A DNA stretch of 64,000 nt from Symbiodinium microadriaticum (GCA_001939145.1 LSRX01000009.1:48823-112822); one strand, 5' to 3'; positions 40,159-52,727 are shown, numbered from the stretch's first letter. Translations and numbers: made by a program. The notes: generated from the sequence alone by a model not told the origin.

Positions 40159-40264
40159 CCAGGAGAACCCAATACCCCTCAATTAAGGAATATACCTTAC
40201 ATTATAGGGGCCTTAATATTATGATTTACGGTATATTCCTTAATTATGGGGTATTGGGCTCTCT
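40159..40264. mobile_element. Long-armed inverted-repeat element with 7-bp flanking duplication
   Basis: Arms of about 33 bases (CCCAATACCCC, AATTAAGGAATATACC) are inverted around TTACATTATAGGGG. GACAAAC occurs directly on both sides (40152-40158 and 40265-40271), as expected of a target-site duplication. Confidence 0.75.
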
Positions 40265-40489
40265 GACAAACATCCTAAGCATAATCAGGTCGACGTTTGG
40301 GAAGCCATTAGAAGTGCGGTTGCATACAACACTGGCCGGGGTTTAGGGTTTAGGGGCAGTGGCGTTGCCAAAGGCTTGTTCCAAAGGCGAATCTTGGGGG
40401 GATGAGGAGATGACATGTTGGCAGAAGGTGAGGAGGGGCAGTTTTGCTTGGTGCGATGATGATCAACATGTTCATGCTGGGGGTTGCTG

Positions 40490-40620
40490 CTGGTGCTGCT
40501 AGTGCTACTAAGGCTGCTGCTGCTCATGCTGTGGTTGCAGTTGTGCTTGTGGTGGGGCTGTGGGTGTTGTTGCTGCTGCTGTTGTTGTTGGTGGTGGTGG
40601 CACAACGATGATGGTGATGT
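40490..40620. repeat. GTT/GCT-rich simple repeat
   Basis: Interrupted TGCTGC, TTGTTG and GGTGGT runs. Frames across it are repeat translations. Confidence 0.6.
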
Positions 40621-40904
40621 TGCTGGTTCTGTTGATGACGATGATAAATTATCATTATAATGATGGGATGATCTTGCTTGCGGAGATGGTGCTGTTGATG
40701 GGGATGCGTATGGTAGTTGTGACTTTCGTATCAGTAGAACGGACAAGGGGGCAATTGTGTTGTTGCTATTGTTGCTGTTGTCTGCTCTTTGTTCCAGCGT
40801 AGTATGCTGTCGCACTCGATGGGGAGAGAGGAGCTGCCTTCTCGCTCTATCTCATAGGCGTCTTCGTAGTAGCAGTCGTAGGGCTAGAAGTAATGATAGT
40901 GGGA

Positions 40905-41085
<181 letters not shown>

Positions 41086-41624
41086 GCCATTGCCATTGCT
41101 ACCGTCAACAATAGCGTGTCTGCCGTTGTTGCTGCGGTTTGCTTAGCATCATCGCCCTTCACCAACTCTTAAGACCAACCATCTTAGGGTTTTTAGGGTT
41201 TCGGCAGCGTTCTCGTGCATGAGCACCAGTCTGCAACACACAAAGCGAGAACTCTCGACGTCCTTTGATCCTGCGCTGGTTGGAAGTCTCGCTTTTGGAA
41301 TACGCAAGTGAGCTTTATGTCTGCTGGAAACAGATGGAGGGATTTGTAACCCTCAGCTGCATCTGCTGAGGTTGCCAAAACCCTCAGCACTAATCGTTCG
41401 CTGTTTCCTTTTCTCCGAACCGAGAGTGCTGCAACCAAAGTGGTTCTTCGGTTTCAACCCAATTCGACGTGAACGCCCGAGGCCTGAACCCCGGTTAAGG
41501 TTTTAGGGTTCAGGGTTAGAAATCGAGAACGCGATTGAGGGTTTACGGGTGTTTAGGATTAGATTGTGGTGGTTTAGGGTTTAGGGATGGGGGTAGAAGA
41601 AGTGGGAGCCTACCCAAACCCGAG

Positions 41625-41795
41625 CCTAAGCCCTAAACCCTACACCCCAAAGCACTACAACCCTAAATTCCTAAACCCTAAATCCTGAACCCTAAACCTT
41701 AAGCCCTAAAACCCGAAAGCCCTAAGCCCTTAACCCTAAAACCCTAAACCCTGAACCCTGAAACCCTAAACCCTAAACCCTGAACCTTAAACCCC
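41625..41795. repeat. CCCTAAA-type degenerate array
   Basis: CCCTAAA, CCCTGAA and CCCTTAA units occur before the TA-rich microsatellite region. Confidence 0.7.
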
Positions 41796-41909
41796 GAGCC
41801 CAAGCACGAAATTTCTCCCAGCTTCCGCAGACTTGAGCTAAGAGCCGGTGTCTTGCTTGCAGGGCAGGGGGGCCACCCGCAATCCTGAACCCGTACTACA
41901 TTTGGGCAT

Positions 41910-42486
41910 ATGTATATGTATATGTATATGTATACATATATATATATATGCATATATCATATATGTGTATATATGCACATATGCACACATTCACATACAT
42001 ATTAGCATAAATGCATATATACTTTTTGACAGTCGTTCGAAGGTTTGTCTGTGTGTGTGTGTGCGCAGATGTATATATATATATATATAGGTATGTGTGT
42101 GTATATATGTATGTATGTATATATATATATATATATACAGACACACACGTATATGTTGCCTGCATGTCGAAAACTCGTGAGAGTCAGGGGAAACGTGGAA
42201 CCAAAAAGTCCAGTCCCAGCGACTATTTTGGGGGTTTGACGTCGCGATGTCGACCCCATCACGAGGCCACGTATATATATATATATATACACACACATAC
42301 AAAGCTATATATGTATATATATATATACACATACATACATATGTATATATATATATATACATACATACACATATATTTACATATTTACCTATCTATATAT
42401 ATATATATATACATACATAAGGAGACATATATATATATATATGTACATATATATATGTATGTGTATGTATATATATGTGTACATAC

Positions 42487-42517
<31 letters not shown>

Positions 42518-42565
42518 TGTATGTATGTATGTGCGTAGGTTCAGTATACATATGCTATGTTTTCG

Positions 42566-42602
<37 letters not shown>

Positions 42603-42635
42603 CACATACACATACACGTACACGTACACGTACAC

Positions 42636-42666
<31 letters not shown>

Positions 42667-42674
42667 TACATACA

Positions 42675-42705
<31 letters not shown>

Positions 42706-42965
42706 GGACAGACAGACAGACAGACCGTCAGCCAGCATACATACATACATACATACATGCATGCATGCATACATACATACATACATACACTGTATATATA
42801 TATATATACACATACATATACATATAGAAATATATATATATATATATATATATATATTGCAGATATATATATATATACATATATACATATACATATATAC
42901 ATATATATATATATTTGTATATATATATATATGTATGTATGTATATTCGTGTAGTCATGTGCAGA
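41910..42965. repeat. Compound TA, GTAT, CATA and CAGA microsatellite region
   Basis: TATA and TATG blocks dominate, with (GTAT)n at 42490-42530, (ACATAC)n at 42575-42670, (CAGA)n at 42676-42727 and (CATA)n at 42737-42790. A non-repetitive insert of about 110 bp lies at 42160-42272. Tyr/Ile/Cys-rich frames on both strands are repeat translations. Confidence 0.88.
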
Positions 42966-42982
42966 ATCGTTATACGCCCTCC

Positions 42983-42984
<2 letters not shown>

Positions 42985-43016
<32 letters not shown>

Positions 43017-43077
43017 TTCTCTTTCTCTTTCTCTTTCTCTTTCTCTTTCTCTTTCTCTTTCTCTTTCTCTTTCTCAC
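42985..43077. repeat. (CTTTCT)n pyrimidine tract
   Basis: CTCTCT then CTTTCT hexamers, about 14 copies, followed by ACAC and TATA repeats to about 43130. Confidence 0.88.
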
Positions 43078-43083
43078 ACACAT

Positions 43084-43114
<31 letters not shown>

Positions 43115-43130
43115 GATACATACACACACA

Positions 43131-44330
43131 CACACGTCATACTTCGCTTGTTCTGCATATATATATATAACATATGTATAGACAGATGATACTTGCTTTT
43201 GCCGTACATGTATATATGTCTGTGGGTGTGTACGCAGTCCTTTCCACACCTTCCCCTCGCTTCGTCAAGATAAGACTGGTTGCTGAGTTGCTGTCGACTT
43301 TCTCATCCTCTTCTTCTGCCTCATTCACATGAGCGCCTGCATCGCAGGTACGATCTAGAGTCGAGTGTTTGTTCTAGGGTTGGATAGAGGTTTTATAAAG
43401 TTTCCCAGGTTCCCTGCTCTAGCCAGGTTCAACAATGTAAATCCTACGCTCCAGCACGCTTGCCGCCCGGACCCTTCAAACAAATACTCGACACCCTGCA
43501 AGCTGTCACGGGCGATGAACCATCTTTTCTGCCACGACACGGCTTTGAGGACCATGAGTCACCGGGATGCACAGGGCGATGAGGGTGTTTTTAAGAAATG
43601 CTTCAGAGGAGGCCAGGTAAGGTGAGGCCGCTCGCTGAACTCTAAACCTTGAACTCTATAAGCTCTGGACTGAAACAAGCCTTTCAGGCTTGGGGTTTAA
43701 CAGGGTCATGCGAGTTGTTATGCTTACGGGCTGAGCTTGCTCGGGGGTTGGGGTTTAGGGTTGTGTTTCGTTTGATGGTTTGGCGGTTTCGTTTTATTTG
43801 GGGGGTTCTGGGCTGGAGTGCTTTAGGTGCGGTTTGGCATGGAGTTTGCCTAGCTTGCTGGTCTTGAGGGTTTCTTACGGAACATGGCTTCAAGGTTGAG
43901 GGGTTATGGGGTGCTTGGAGTTTGGGGTAGAGGTCCTATACCATAAACCCTAGACCCTAAACCCCAAACCCTAAACCGTGTCCGTGTTATGGGGTTTAGG
44001 ACTCTCGGGTGAACCAGCGTGAATGGGTTAGGCCTTGAGGGGTTTAGGTTTAGGGTTTAGGGTTTAGGGTTTAGGGGAATGCGGATTTGCATATTGCATT
44101 CTGGGCCTGTTGAGCACTGGCTTCGCTCATTCTTTCCATTACCGTTATGCCAAGCTGAAAACCCCGGCATCGAGTACGAAACGACTTAGTGCAGTAATAG
44201 CCATGTGAGGTGTAGTAGTACCACACTGAGCAGCATGAGACAAAGATGACAGTATTGCTACCCAGATAAGACTAGTATCAAAGACATTCGCAATAAGTTA
44301 AGACTTGTATTGTAACAGAAAATTCGCAGT
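43131..44330. other. Unassigned sequence
   Basis: Mostly unique sequence with TTTAGGG units at 44040-44075 and CCCTAAA units near 43945-43975. Small frames (for example 43365-43625) lack recognisable domains and clear splice borders; I call no gene. Confidence 0.35.
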
Positions 44331-44700
44331 AGCAGTGCAGCAGCAGTAGCAGTGGCAGTGGCAGCGGCATTGGCGGTAGCAGTAGCAGCAGCAGGAGTCG
44401 GAGTCGGGACGAAGAGGAGTAGTGGTGGTAGTCGTCGTCGCCGTGGAAGCAACAGTAGTGGTAGTAGCAGTCGTCGTCGTTGTAGCGGCAGGATCTGTAG
44501 TAGTGGTAGGAGTGATAGTAGCAGCAGCAGTAGTAGTAGTAGTCGCAGTGGTAGTAGTGGTGGTAGTAGTAGTAGTAGTAGCAGCAGTAGTAGCAGTAGC
44601 AGTAGCAGTAGCAGTAGCAGTAGCAGTAGCAGTAGTAGCAGTAGTCGTAGCAGTAGCCGTAGCAGCAGTAGTACGGTACGGGCAGGAGTAGGAGTAGCAC
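44330..44700. repeat. CAG/TAG trinucleotide tract
   Basis: Interrupted GCAGTAGCAG, GTCGTCGTC and TAGTAG runs over about 370 bp. Confidence 0.88.
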
Positions 44701-44787
44701 TTGTGTAGTACTAGTGTAGTGCTGCTACTCCCGACAACAACAGCAACTATTACTACTAAGTTATTGATTACTACCGCCGTTTTTTAG

Positions 44788-44801
44788 TACTACTACTACC
44801 T

Positions 44802-44855
<54 letters not shown>

Positions 44856-44872
44856 CTGCTGCTACTACTACG

Positions 44873-44925
<53 letters not shown>

Positions 44926-44938
44926 GACCTCCACTGTG
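44788..44938. repeat. (CTA)n tract, left of an inverted-repeat element
   Basis: CTACTA runs with CCACCA interruptions end at the element that starts at 44939. Confidence 0.88.
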
Positions 44939-45166
44939 GATGGAGGAAATCTTGCACCACCTTTAAAACGTGTTATGTAGCTTCACCCCGCGCCCCCCCC
45001 CTGCTTAACATTGCTACGAGCACGGGGTTTTACAAAATCGTTCCAATGACATAAAGCTTGCACCGCCCCAAGAGATCTGTCGCAATGTTAAAAAGGGGAT
45101 GCGGGGTTTGTTGCTTGGATGTGTACCCGAAACAGTGAATGTAGGTGGTGCAAGATTTCCTCCATC
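44939..45166. mobile_element. Inverted-repeat element inside a CTA tract
   Basis: GATGGAGGAAATCTTGCACC at 44939 is inverted at 45144-45166. The arms extend imperfectly through CCCCGC and TTAACATTGC (45004-45017 against 45082-45095). Arms are about 80 bases with a loop of about 65. CTA repeats continue on both sides in the same orientation. Confidence 0.7.
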
Positions 45167-45167
45167 G

Positions 45168-45193
45168 GTTACTACTACTAATACTACTATTAA

Positions 45194-45234
<41 letters not shown>

Positions 45235-45342
45235 TTACTATTACTACTACTACTCCTACTACTACTCCTACTCCTACTCCTACTCCTACTCCTACTCCTA
45301 CTCCTACTCCTACTCCTACTCCTACTCCTACTCCTATACCTA
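45168..45342. repeat. (CTA)n then (CTACTC)n tract, left of gap
   Basis: Trinucleotides change to CTACTC hexamers from about 45250 and run into the gap. Confidence 0.88.
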
Positions 45343-45678
45343 NNNNNNNNNNNNNNNNNNNNNNNNNNNNNNNNNNNNNNNNNNNNNNNNNNNNNNNNNN
45401 NNNNNNNNNNNNNNNNNNNNNNNNNNNNNNNNNNNNNNNNNNNNNNNNNNNNNNNNNNNNNNNNNNNNNNNNNNNNNNNNNNNNNNNNNNNNNNNNNNNN
45501 NNNNNNNNNNNNNNNNNNNNNNNNNNNNNNNNNNNNNNNNNNNNNNNNNNNNNNNNNNNNNNNNNNNNNNNNNNNNNNNNNNNNNNNNNNNNNNNNNNNN
45601 NNNNNNNNNNNNNNNNNNNNNNNNNNNNNNNNNNNNNNNNNNNNNNNNNNNNNNNNNNNNNNNNNNNNNNNNNNNNNN
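45343..45678. other. Assembly gap (336 N)
   Basis: Unknown bases inside the trinucleotide tract. The true array length is unknown. Confidence 0.99.
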
Positions 45679-45962
<284 letters not shown>

Positions 45963-46480
45963 TCTACAACCTTAACTTTTGTGTTTGATGGGGATAGGCC
46001 AGCTTGATCAACGTGTGGAGCGCAGTGGTGAGTCTTTGACAATAAGAGATAGGTCAAGGGGTGCCAGCTGGCACGGTACTTTGAAAGACACCATGCGTTT
46101 CATGTTGTGGGTGGACTTGTGATCTTAGTCTTGGGATGGAGATGTTCAGTGGCCCTCGCATCCAGCCGGGAAGTGCTTCTGCCGACGCAGTTTCCCACTT
46201 GACACCAGGATTTACGGTCCAAAAGAGCATCTAGTGAATGACAAGCTCGGTTAACCACCCTTGTTGCTCACTACTCAGCTGCTTAATGCGTCCAGGGTTT
46301 CATGGTTCGAGGATGGTTCGAGGCTTGGTGCTTCTTGAAGCCATAGTCAAGCTTTGGTGAGGAGACGAGCATATGTTGGCATTGCAGTGTCATTACAGCT
46401 AGAAATCACCATGCTACCAGTCAACATCTACCGTCATCGCGACCATGACGACAACGACGACAGCAAAACGACCACTACTC
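45963..46480. other. Unassigned sequence
   Basis: Unique sequence between two trinucleotide tracts. No gene is supported. Confidence 0.35.
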
Positions 46481-46540
46481 CTACTCGTTCTCCTACTCCT
46501 GCTCCTACTCCTGCTCCGGCTGCTGCTGCTGCTGCTGCTG

Positions 46541-46578
<38 letters not shown>

Positions 46579-46740
46579 GCTACACCTACCGCTGCTGCCA
46601 CGACGACGATACAAAGCTTAATCAAGGCCACAACAACTAAACACTACAAATTGTAGTAGTCGTCATAGTGATGGTGGCAGGTCAACAGCAGCAGCAGGAG
46701 CAGCAGGAGCAGCAGGAGCAGCAGGAGCAGCAGGAGCAGC

Positions 46741-46771
<31 letters not shown>

Positions 46772-46790
46772 CTAGCAGCACCACGGCAGC
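46481..46790. repeat. CTACTC/CTG tract and CAGCAGGAG tract
   Basis: CTCCTACTCCTG and CTACTA lie at 46481-46585; CAGCAGGAG 9-mers lie at 46683-46775. The short sequence between them is not repetitive. Confidence 0.8.
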
Positions 46791-47416
46791 ACCACCCCAG
46801 CTCAACCCTAGCACCACCCCGGCAACACCAGCACCATGGAACACAACGTAGAACATACTTTCTGCGCTAGATATTCGTAGGCCTGATGACAGTAGCTATG
46901 CTGTACTATACACACGACGCAAGCATCACTGAACAGGCCACGTCTTCTTTATGGACCAAGGTTGTTCAAACTGCCTGGGATGTCGTTTAGATTCGCAGAC
47001 GCTGCTGCAAAACCGTGGACAAGCCGCAGGAGCTTGCAAAAAGAAGGGCTGTGCAAGCTTTCGGATTGGGGCTTGGTCTTTAGACCTTCGAGGCGCAGGT
47101 CTTAACGATTGAGGGTTTAGGGCTTAGGGTTTATGGGATTAGGTCTTATACGGTTTTTCATGGTGTTTACAAAAGTGATCTTTTTTATATACGGCTTTGC
47201 TACGGGTTGATAGGGTTTTACAGGGTTCAGGGCCTTGGGTAGAGAGATCGTTGAACGTCGGCCTCTTCTTTGGGGATCGGGCTGTGCTCTGAAGCCTCAA
47301 AGCCCCAAACCTCAGCCCCTGAACTCTGTAGCCTAAAGCCTGAAATCTCAGAACCCTAGACCCCCAAATTCCTGGAGTCCCAATCCCTAGTTCAGCTCTT
47401 CCTCCGTATCATATAC

Positions 47417-47417
<1 letters not shown>

Positions 47418-47468
<51 letters not shown>
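47418..47468. repeat. (TA)n microsatellite
   Basis: An almost pure TA run of about 50 bp, followed by a short ACAC stretch and a tandem TACACCCGCCG duplication at 47508-47529. Confidence 0.88.
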
Positions 47469-47473
<5 letters not shown>

Positions 47474-47950
47474 TACACACACACATGTACTACTGTTTCT
47501 GAGCTGTACACCCGCCGTACACCCGCCGTCTCCTCTTTTTGAATTTTGTGGGCTTTTTAAGTTACGGGTCTTCACGATCTTTCGCGGTCATGATTGTCCT
47601 GCTAGAGCTTCAGATGGTTTTTATTGCAGGTTATCTCTGCATGGTTTTATACAGCCTCATGGCATTTTTACATCCTACAGGGGTTGAGACCTCAGGGTTT
47701 AGAGATCATGTCTTAGCGATCGCCCATGTTGCAAAACGACCATATCTTTTCTAGACCGAGGTCTTGCTTCTACACCCAAAACCCACAAGCCTAAACCGTA
47801 AGCCATGCAAACCCCCTACAAAGCCTGAACCCCTAACCCCAAACCCAGTAGATCTCCAAACCCTAAAAGCCCTACAAGCCCTATGAACTACAAGCTCCTC
47901 GATTGAGCCCTGATTGAGCCCTATAACTATAAGCCCGATAGGCCCTATAA

Positions 47951-48063
47951 GTTGGATACTGCCCTCATACAGTTTCAGTCTATAGTAGGGCTACTATTAA
48001 GGGCCGTGTATATCCATCTTATGATTATTACTCAACTGTTACTGAGTGGGGGCAGTATCCAAC
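47951..48063. mobile_element. Short inverted-repeat element (GTTGGATACTGCCC family)
   Basis: It begins GTTGGATACTGCCCTCA and ends GGGGGCAGTATCCAAC. The flanks CTATAAG and CAATAAG may hold a short target duplication. Confidence 0.7.
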
Positions 48064-48403
48064 CAATAAGCCCTGTAGCTAAATGTACCCTAAACCCTAA
48101 ACCGTGAATGTACTGTGAGCTGCTGCAAGAGTCCCGCGCGAAGATTCCGGTAGGATGTCCGTGGGACTCCCGATTATTCATCGGAGAAGGGTCCTAGGGT
48201 TTAAGGGTCTGTGTTTGGCATTTTTGGGGGTTCACGGGGTTTGAGGGTTTCAAGGGATTTTAGAGTTTAAGGGGTTTTTAGGGTTTTTGGGTTTAAGGGC
48301 TTTAACGGTTTCAGATCTTGGGATTTTGCGGGGTCTGTGGTGTTTTTTTCCCTAAACCCTAAACCCTAAACCCATTTTGGGCTTGCTGGGTCGAAGCCAT
48401 TGG

Positions 48404-48694
48404 GGACTCAGGGGCGACATCTCCTTTGCCTGCTTGGCCCACAGCCAAACGAAGCACCTTTCCGCGGCTGCAAAGCCTAAGGAGCAGAAGACCCCCTGTC
48501 CCCCCAAGCCCAGTCTGGGTTCTTGTTGAGGGATTTAATTTAAGTTAATTACCATGTTACCAAAATCGGGATCTATAGGAAATAATATGGATGGTCCTCT
48601 TTATATTGTGGTAGCTTAACTAATTAAATCCCTTCACAAGAACCCAGCAGTCCATGTCGAGTTCCGTTGAAGGCCTGTGGTGCGCCTTGCCAGG
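48404..48694 (+). CDS. Candidate exon split by a short inverted-repeat element
   Basis: The left part to 48514 is open (GDISFACLAHSQTKHLSAAA, then a lysine/proline-rich run). The right part is 48648-48694, ending at CCAG then GTTAGT. Deleting the element at 48515-48647 and one CAGT copy gives one continuous frame through both parts (KPSPCRVPLKACGAPCQ). Alternatively a GT-AG intron 48513-48650 splices the two parts in another frame. The family is unknown. Confidence 0.4.
48515..48647. mobile_element. Introner-like inverted-repeat element with CAGT duplication
   Basis: Ends are CTGGGTTCTTGTTGAGGG and CCCTTCACAAGAACCCAG. CAGT lies directly on both sides (48511-48514 and 48648-48651). The length is 133 bp with an AT-rich centre. 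Part of a related element is at 20211-20329. Confidence 0.75.
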
Positions 48695-48839
48695 TTAGTC
48701 ATCTAAGCCGCAGCGCGCTACCCCGTGAGACTGGAAAGAGGCCACCATGCGTTATCTCATGCCAAGAAAGCGGCGCAAGCCCCACCCGACACCCCAAGCC
48801 CAGCCCGGAAGACGAAATTCTATTTCCCTACTACGCCCT

Positions 48840-48905
48840 CAACCTTAGACCCTAAAACCCTAAAGCCCTAAACCCTAAAACCCTAAAGCCCTAAACCCTA
48901 AACCG
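48840..48905. repeat. CCCTAAA-type array
   Basis: CCCTAAAA and CCCTAAAG units occur before the GC-rich island at 48908-48965, which may hold a small exon (AVKPRRGMACARDLRRIRL before TGA). Confidence 0.6.
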
Positions 48906-49027
48906 CAAAAACTCATGGCTGTGAAGCCGAGACGCGGGATGGCTTGCGCCCGCGACCTTCGGCGCATCCGCCTCTGAGGGGCGGCCCTTTCCATGTTTCC
49001 CGCTCCTAGCGAGGCTGGTTTGGGGTC

Positions 49028-49205
49028 GGTTTAGGGTTCAGGGGTTAGGGATTAGGGTTTGGGGTTTAGGGTTTAGGGATGAGGGTTTAGGGTTTAGGGG
49101 TTTGGGATTAGGGTTTGGGGTTTAGGGTTTAGGGATGAGGGTTTAGGGTTTAGGGGTTTAGGGTTGAGGGGTTCAGGGTTTAGGGGTTAAGGGGTTTAGG
49201 GTCAG
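49028..49205. repeat. TTTAGGG-type higher-order array
   Basis: A block of about 57 bp containing TTTAGGGATGAGGG and TTTGGGATTAGGG repeats at least twice. Confidence 0.75.
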
Positions 49206-49323
49206 GGGGAGCCGGGCTGTCTGTCAGGATTTGGGGGGCTAATTTCTTCAAAGGAGGATTTGAAGGTTCAGACACGATGTTTGGGGCGTGTCAAACGCCT
49301 AGACACAGAGGAGAGTTTGCTAG

Positions 49324-49363
49324 TGGACCCGACAGCATCTCCTGGGATGTCTTTGGGACGCAG
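49324..49363 (+). CDS. Candidate small exon
   Basis: It lies between TTGCTAG and the donor GTGCCT (after CGCAG). It is open in two frames, so the product is not assigned. Confidence 0.25.
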
Positions 49364-50176
49364 GTGCCTCGCACGTTGCGGAACCCCTAAACTCTGAACC
49401 CGAAAGCTTTCCTCGCCTATCCTTGGGAAGAGCAGGCACGGGGCTTTGCGCACGTAGGTGGTTTGTTCGATTCTGCGTGCTCAGGTGCTTATCGAAAGAA
49501 TTGGGCGCTCCTTCCTGTGTTTGCTTTGGAGAGTCGTTTTTTGTCCCAACGGCTTGGCTTTACGAGTGTTTGTGAGGCTTCATGTCCTAAGGTTTTGGGG
49601 GGATTTCGGGCTTCGAGTTTGGGGTTCAAGCAACATTCAGGGATTCAGCCATCATGAGATGAACTCCGCTGTATCTTCTACTCCAATGTGCCTAAACCCT
49701 AAACCGTAAACCCAAAACCCAAAACCCTAAACCCTAAACCGTCGTTCTATGGGTCAAAGAAGCATTCTGTTCAGATTTCCTGTGGTGGATCTAAAGTGGA
49801 GCCAGAGGAAAGAGACCCACAGCTCGTCGCATGCCGCAGGGCTTCGGGCGACTTTACACCGACTGGGGCGACTTAATCGTAGTGTGATTACCACTAGCAA
49901 CACTTGTATCACTTCTACTTTACAGTTTACTATACAGTCGTTTGTATAGGCCTCGCAAATGCAGAATATTTAGGATGGGTATGTTCGAAGTAGAATAATT
50001 TGTTATTGTTCTTCTTTTTGTTGTCAATATACTGCTCGCGTTGTTGTTCTTGTTGTCAATGGCAGAGTTGTCCTTGCCGCTGCTGTTGCTCCTCTGGTTC
50101 TTGATGCTGCTGACCTCGTCTTTAAATTCGTAGCTAGGTTATAGGGTTTAGGGTTTAGGGCTTAGGGTATAGGGTT

Positions 50177-50265
50177 TAATTGCCAATACTATTTTGGGGG
50201 TTCCTTATTATAATGATGGTATACTGGGCCCAAAAAAGCCCTATTCTAATTATTAAGGCCCCTAC
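50177..50265. mobile_element. Short inverted-repeat element (CAATACTATT family), reference copy
   Basis: TTAATTGCCAATACTATTTTGG opens it and CTATTCTAATTATTAAGG closes it, with a central ATGGTATACTGGGCCC. Related copies lie at 4092-4165 and 9866-9970. Confidence 0.68.
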
Positions 50266-50759
50266 ATTATCTCCCCCATGCCCCCAGGCCTCATATTTGC
50301 ACCCCCACGCCGCAATCAACCCTAAACCCTAAACCCTAAACCGCATTGAACGTCAATCCTGCCCTCTCAAAGCCCGAATCCCAACTCCGAAAGACCAAAA
50401 TCCTGAACCCTAGGGTTTAGGGTTTAGGGCTATCCCGCTATAGAACCCCCTAGAAAACTCGCAGAACACCCTGGGAAAACGCTGAGCCTTGAGCCACTTT
50501 CCCGTGCTTTACGCGTGCAGAATGGGGCTCTGGCAGTCTATTCGGAGGAGCGGGGACGGGGCTGGGGGTCGTTTGGGNGGTTTGGGGTTTCCGGGTTGAT
50601 GGGAGCTTGGGGTTTAGGGTTTGGGGTTCAGGGTTTTTTTGCCGGGAGTTTATGGGTTTCGTCGGGAGTTCGGGTTTACAGCGTTTGGCGCTTTCGGAGT
50701 TTGCGTCCCTTGAGTTTTGAGCCCCCAAGTACAGAGCCTGAAAACCCTGAGGTCCTCGA

Positions 50760-50930
50760 CCTTACATTAGAGTTTAGGGTTTCGGGTTTAAGGTTTCGGG
50801 CCAAGGGTTTCGGGTTTAGGGTTTAATGGGTTTAGGGGTTTAAGGGTTTAGGGTTTAGGGGTTTAGGGGTTCAGGTTTAGGGTTTAATTAGGGCTTGGGG
50901 TTTAGGGTTTACGGTTTCGGGTTAGGCTTT
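50760..50930. repeat. TTTAGGG/TTTCGGG array
   Basis: TTTAGGG, TTTCGGG and TTTAAGGG units. One N occurs upstream at 50578. Confidence 0.7.
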
Positions 50931-52510
50931 GGGGGGTGTCTTTATCATACGAAACACGTTGTAAACACCTCACAGCGGGTCGTTTACTTATAAACCCCAC
51001 GCCTTAGATCCTGCGCCATATCCAAGGGCAACGGTTGAGGTCCAGACCCGGGTCAGAAACCAATGGTACAGGCGTTCATGGAACCGTCATACATGGAAAG
51101 CCGGATGGGGGGCGCAGATGGTATGGAGGCCACAGTGATTTTGGCAGTTGGGCAAACAGGTGCAAGCACAGGCAAGTGTTTCATCTTTCTCTGGAGCACA
51201 GCTTAGGCTTGCGTAGGCCGAACCTTCGTGCAGAAGCAAAAGAGCTCTCAAACAAAAAACCTTTTAGGTTCCGCTTGGGGCCCGGGAGCCCGGCAGGAGG
51301 GAGGACATCATCGCTCCAGGACGGGCAGCGGTGGGGCCGGGGCGCCCAGATTCACGCGCTTCGGGCTTCAGGGCTTTGCAGGTTTTGGGTTTAATGTTGC
51401 TGAGGTTTTGTCGGATTTTGGGGATTCAGAGCTTAGGGCGTAGCGGGTTTCAGGGTTTTGCTGTGTTAGGGTTTGGATCGGACGCTTTGTTATCACTGGC
51501 TTAGCCGCATGTCCTGGTTTTAGAAGGTCGTTGTGGGTTCAGGGTTTAGGGTTTCATGAAGACGGGCTCTTTGTGTCTGTTCTTCTTGGGGTTGGGGCGT
51601 TCTGAAGCCTTCAAGCAGATTTTCAAGTTGCATCAGCAGATAGACAGGCACTCGACTCCCTAAAAGGGTTTAGGGCGTGGGAGTTCACGGTTTAGGGTTT
51701 AGGGGGACAAGCAGATAAATAGATGCGTAGGTATGCGGTGAAAGATGTTGGATGCTTAACGACGGACAGGGGGACAAACAGACAGACAAGTCACCGGTTC
51801 AAGTACAGGGCACGCAGGATGCAGTACCCATAAATGCATCAACATGGATGTGTTTGCGTATGTGTATGCGGGCTGCCTGTGTGTGTCTGTATATCTGTCT
51901 GTTTTGAAATTCCTCACGCGTTTGCGTTGGCGTCTCTAAACTTAAACCGTGTTGCGCCATAGTTCATTGTAAAAATCTTTGTGACGCGAGCGGTCGAACA
52001 TTGTGCATTACGACACGAAATTCTTCCTTGAAGCTTCTTAAACTTTGTAGAAACCCACATCGTGCCCATAGCATGAAACAAAGGCCCTATGCCTTTCCAG
52101 CCCCCGAACCCGGAAGCAGCCTGACGTATTTCAAGCTCGGAAAAACCCAAAGCTTTCAAATTCAAACCCTACGTTACAAGCGCCTGAGCCATAAACCCTG
52201 AACGCTGAACCCGAAGTTTAGCCCTTACATACAAGAAGCTTTTACGGGAACCCGTTATATGGAACCCCTTACAGGAACCCTAAGCACTACCGAACCTTAT
52301 AAGAAGCGACAAAACCTTCATAAATCACTTATGAAATCCGATCAAACCTGAACCGAAAAAACCCACGAGACCCAAACCTTTAGACCCCAAAGCCTGAAGC
52401 CTCTCCAAAGCCCGAAATAACCCGGATCCTAAGCCCCAAATCTCTTTTAAATCGCATCGAGACCAAAATCCTAAAGAAAGCCTAAACTGCCCCTCAACAC
52501 TGAACCCCAA
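50931..52510. other. Unassigned sequence
   Basis: GC-rich islands (for example 51280-51360) are present but I cannot define exon borders or a product. An AGACAGA-containing tract lies near 51635-51795. No gene is called. Confidence 0.35.
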
Positions 52511-52530
52511 CTACTGCTACTACTACTACT

Positions 52531-52569
<39 letters not shown>

Positions 52570-52601
52570 AAGTAGAAGTAGAAGTAGAAGTAGAAGTAGA
52601 G

Positions 52602-52635
<34 letters not shown>

Positions 52636-52727
52636 AAGTAGAAGTAGAAGTAGATGTAGAAGCAGAAGCAGAAGTAGAAGCAGAAGTAGATGTAGATGTA
52701 GACGTAGATGTAGAAGTAGATGTAGTA

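Noticed and set aside
42160..42272. A further inverted-repeat element within the TA microsatellite
   Set aside because: Only a short CTCGTGA inverse match could be found between the two halves, too weak to call.
41848..43249. Tyr/Ile/Cys-rich frames of 90-210 codons
   Set aside because: They are translations of TATA, CATA and CTTTCT microsatellites.
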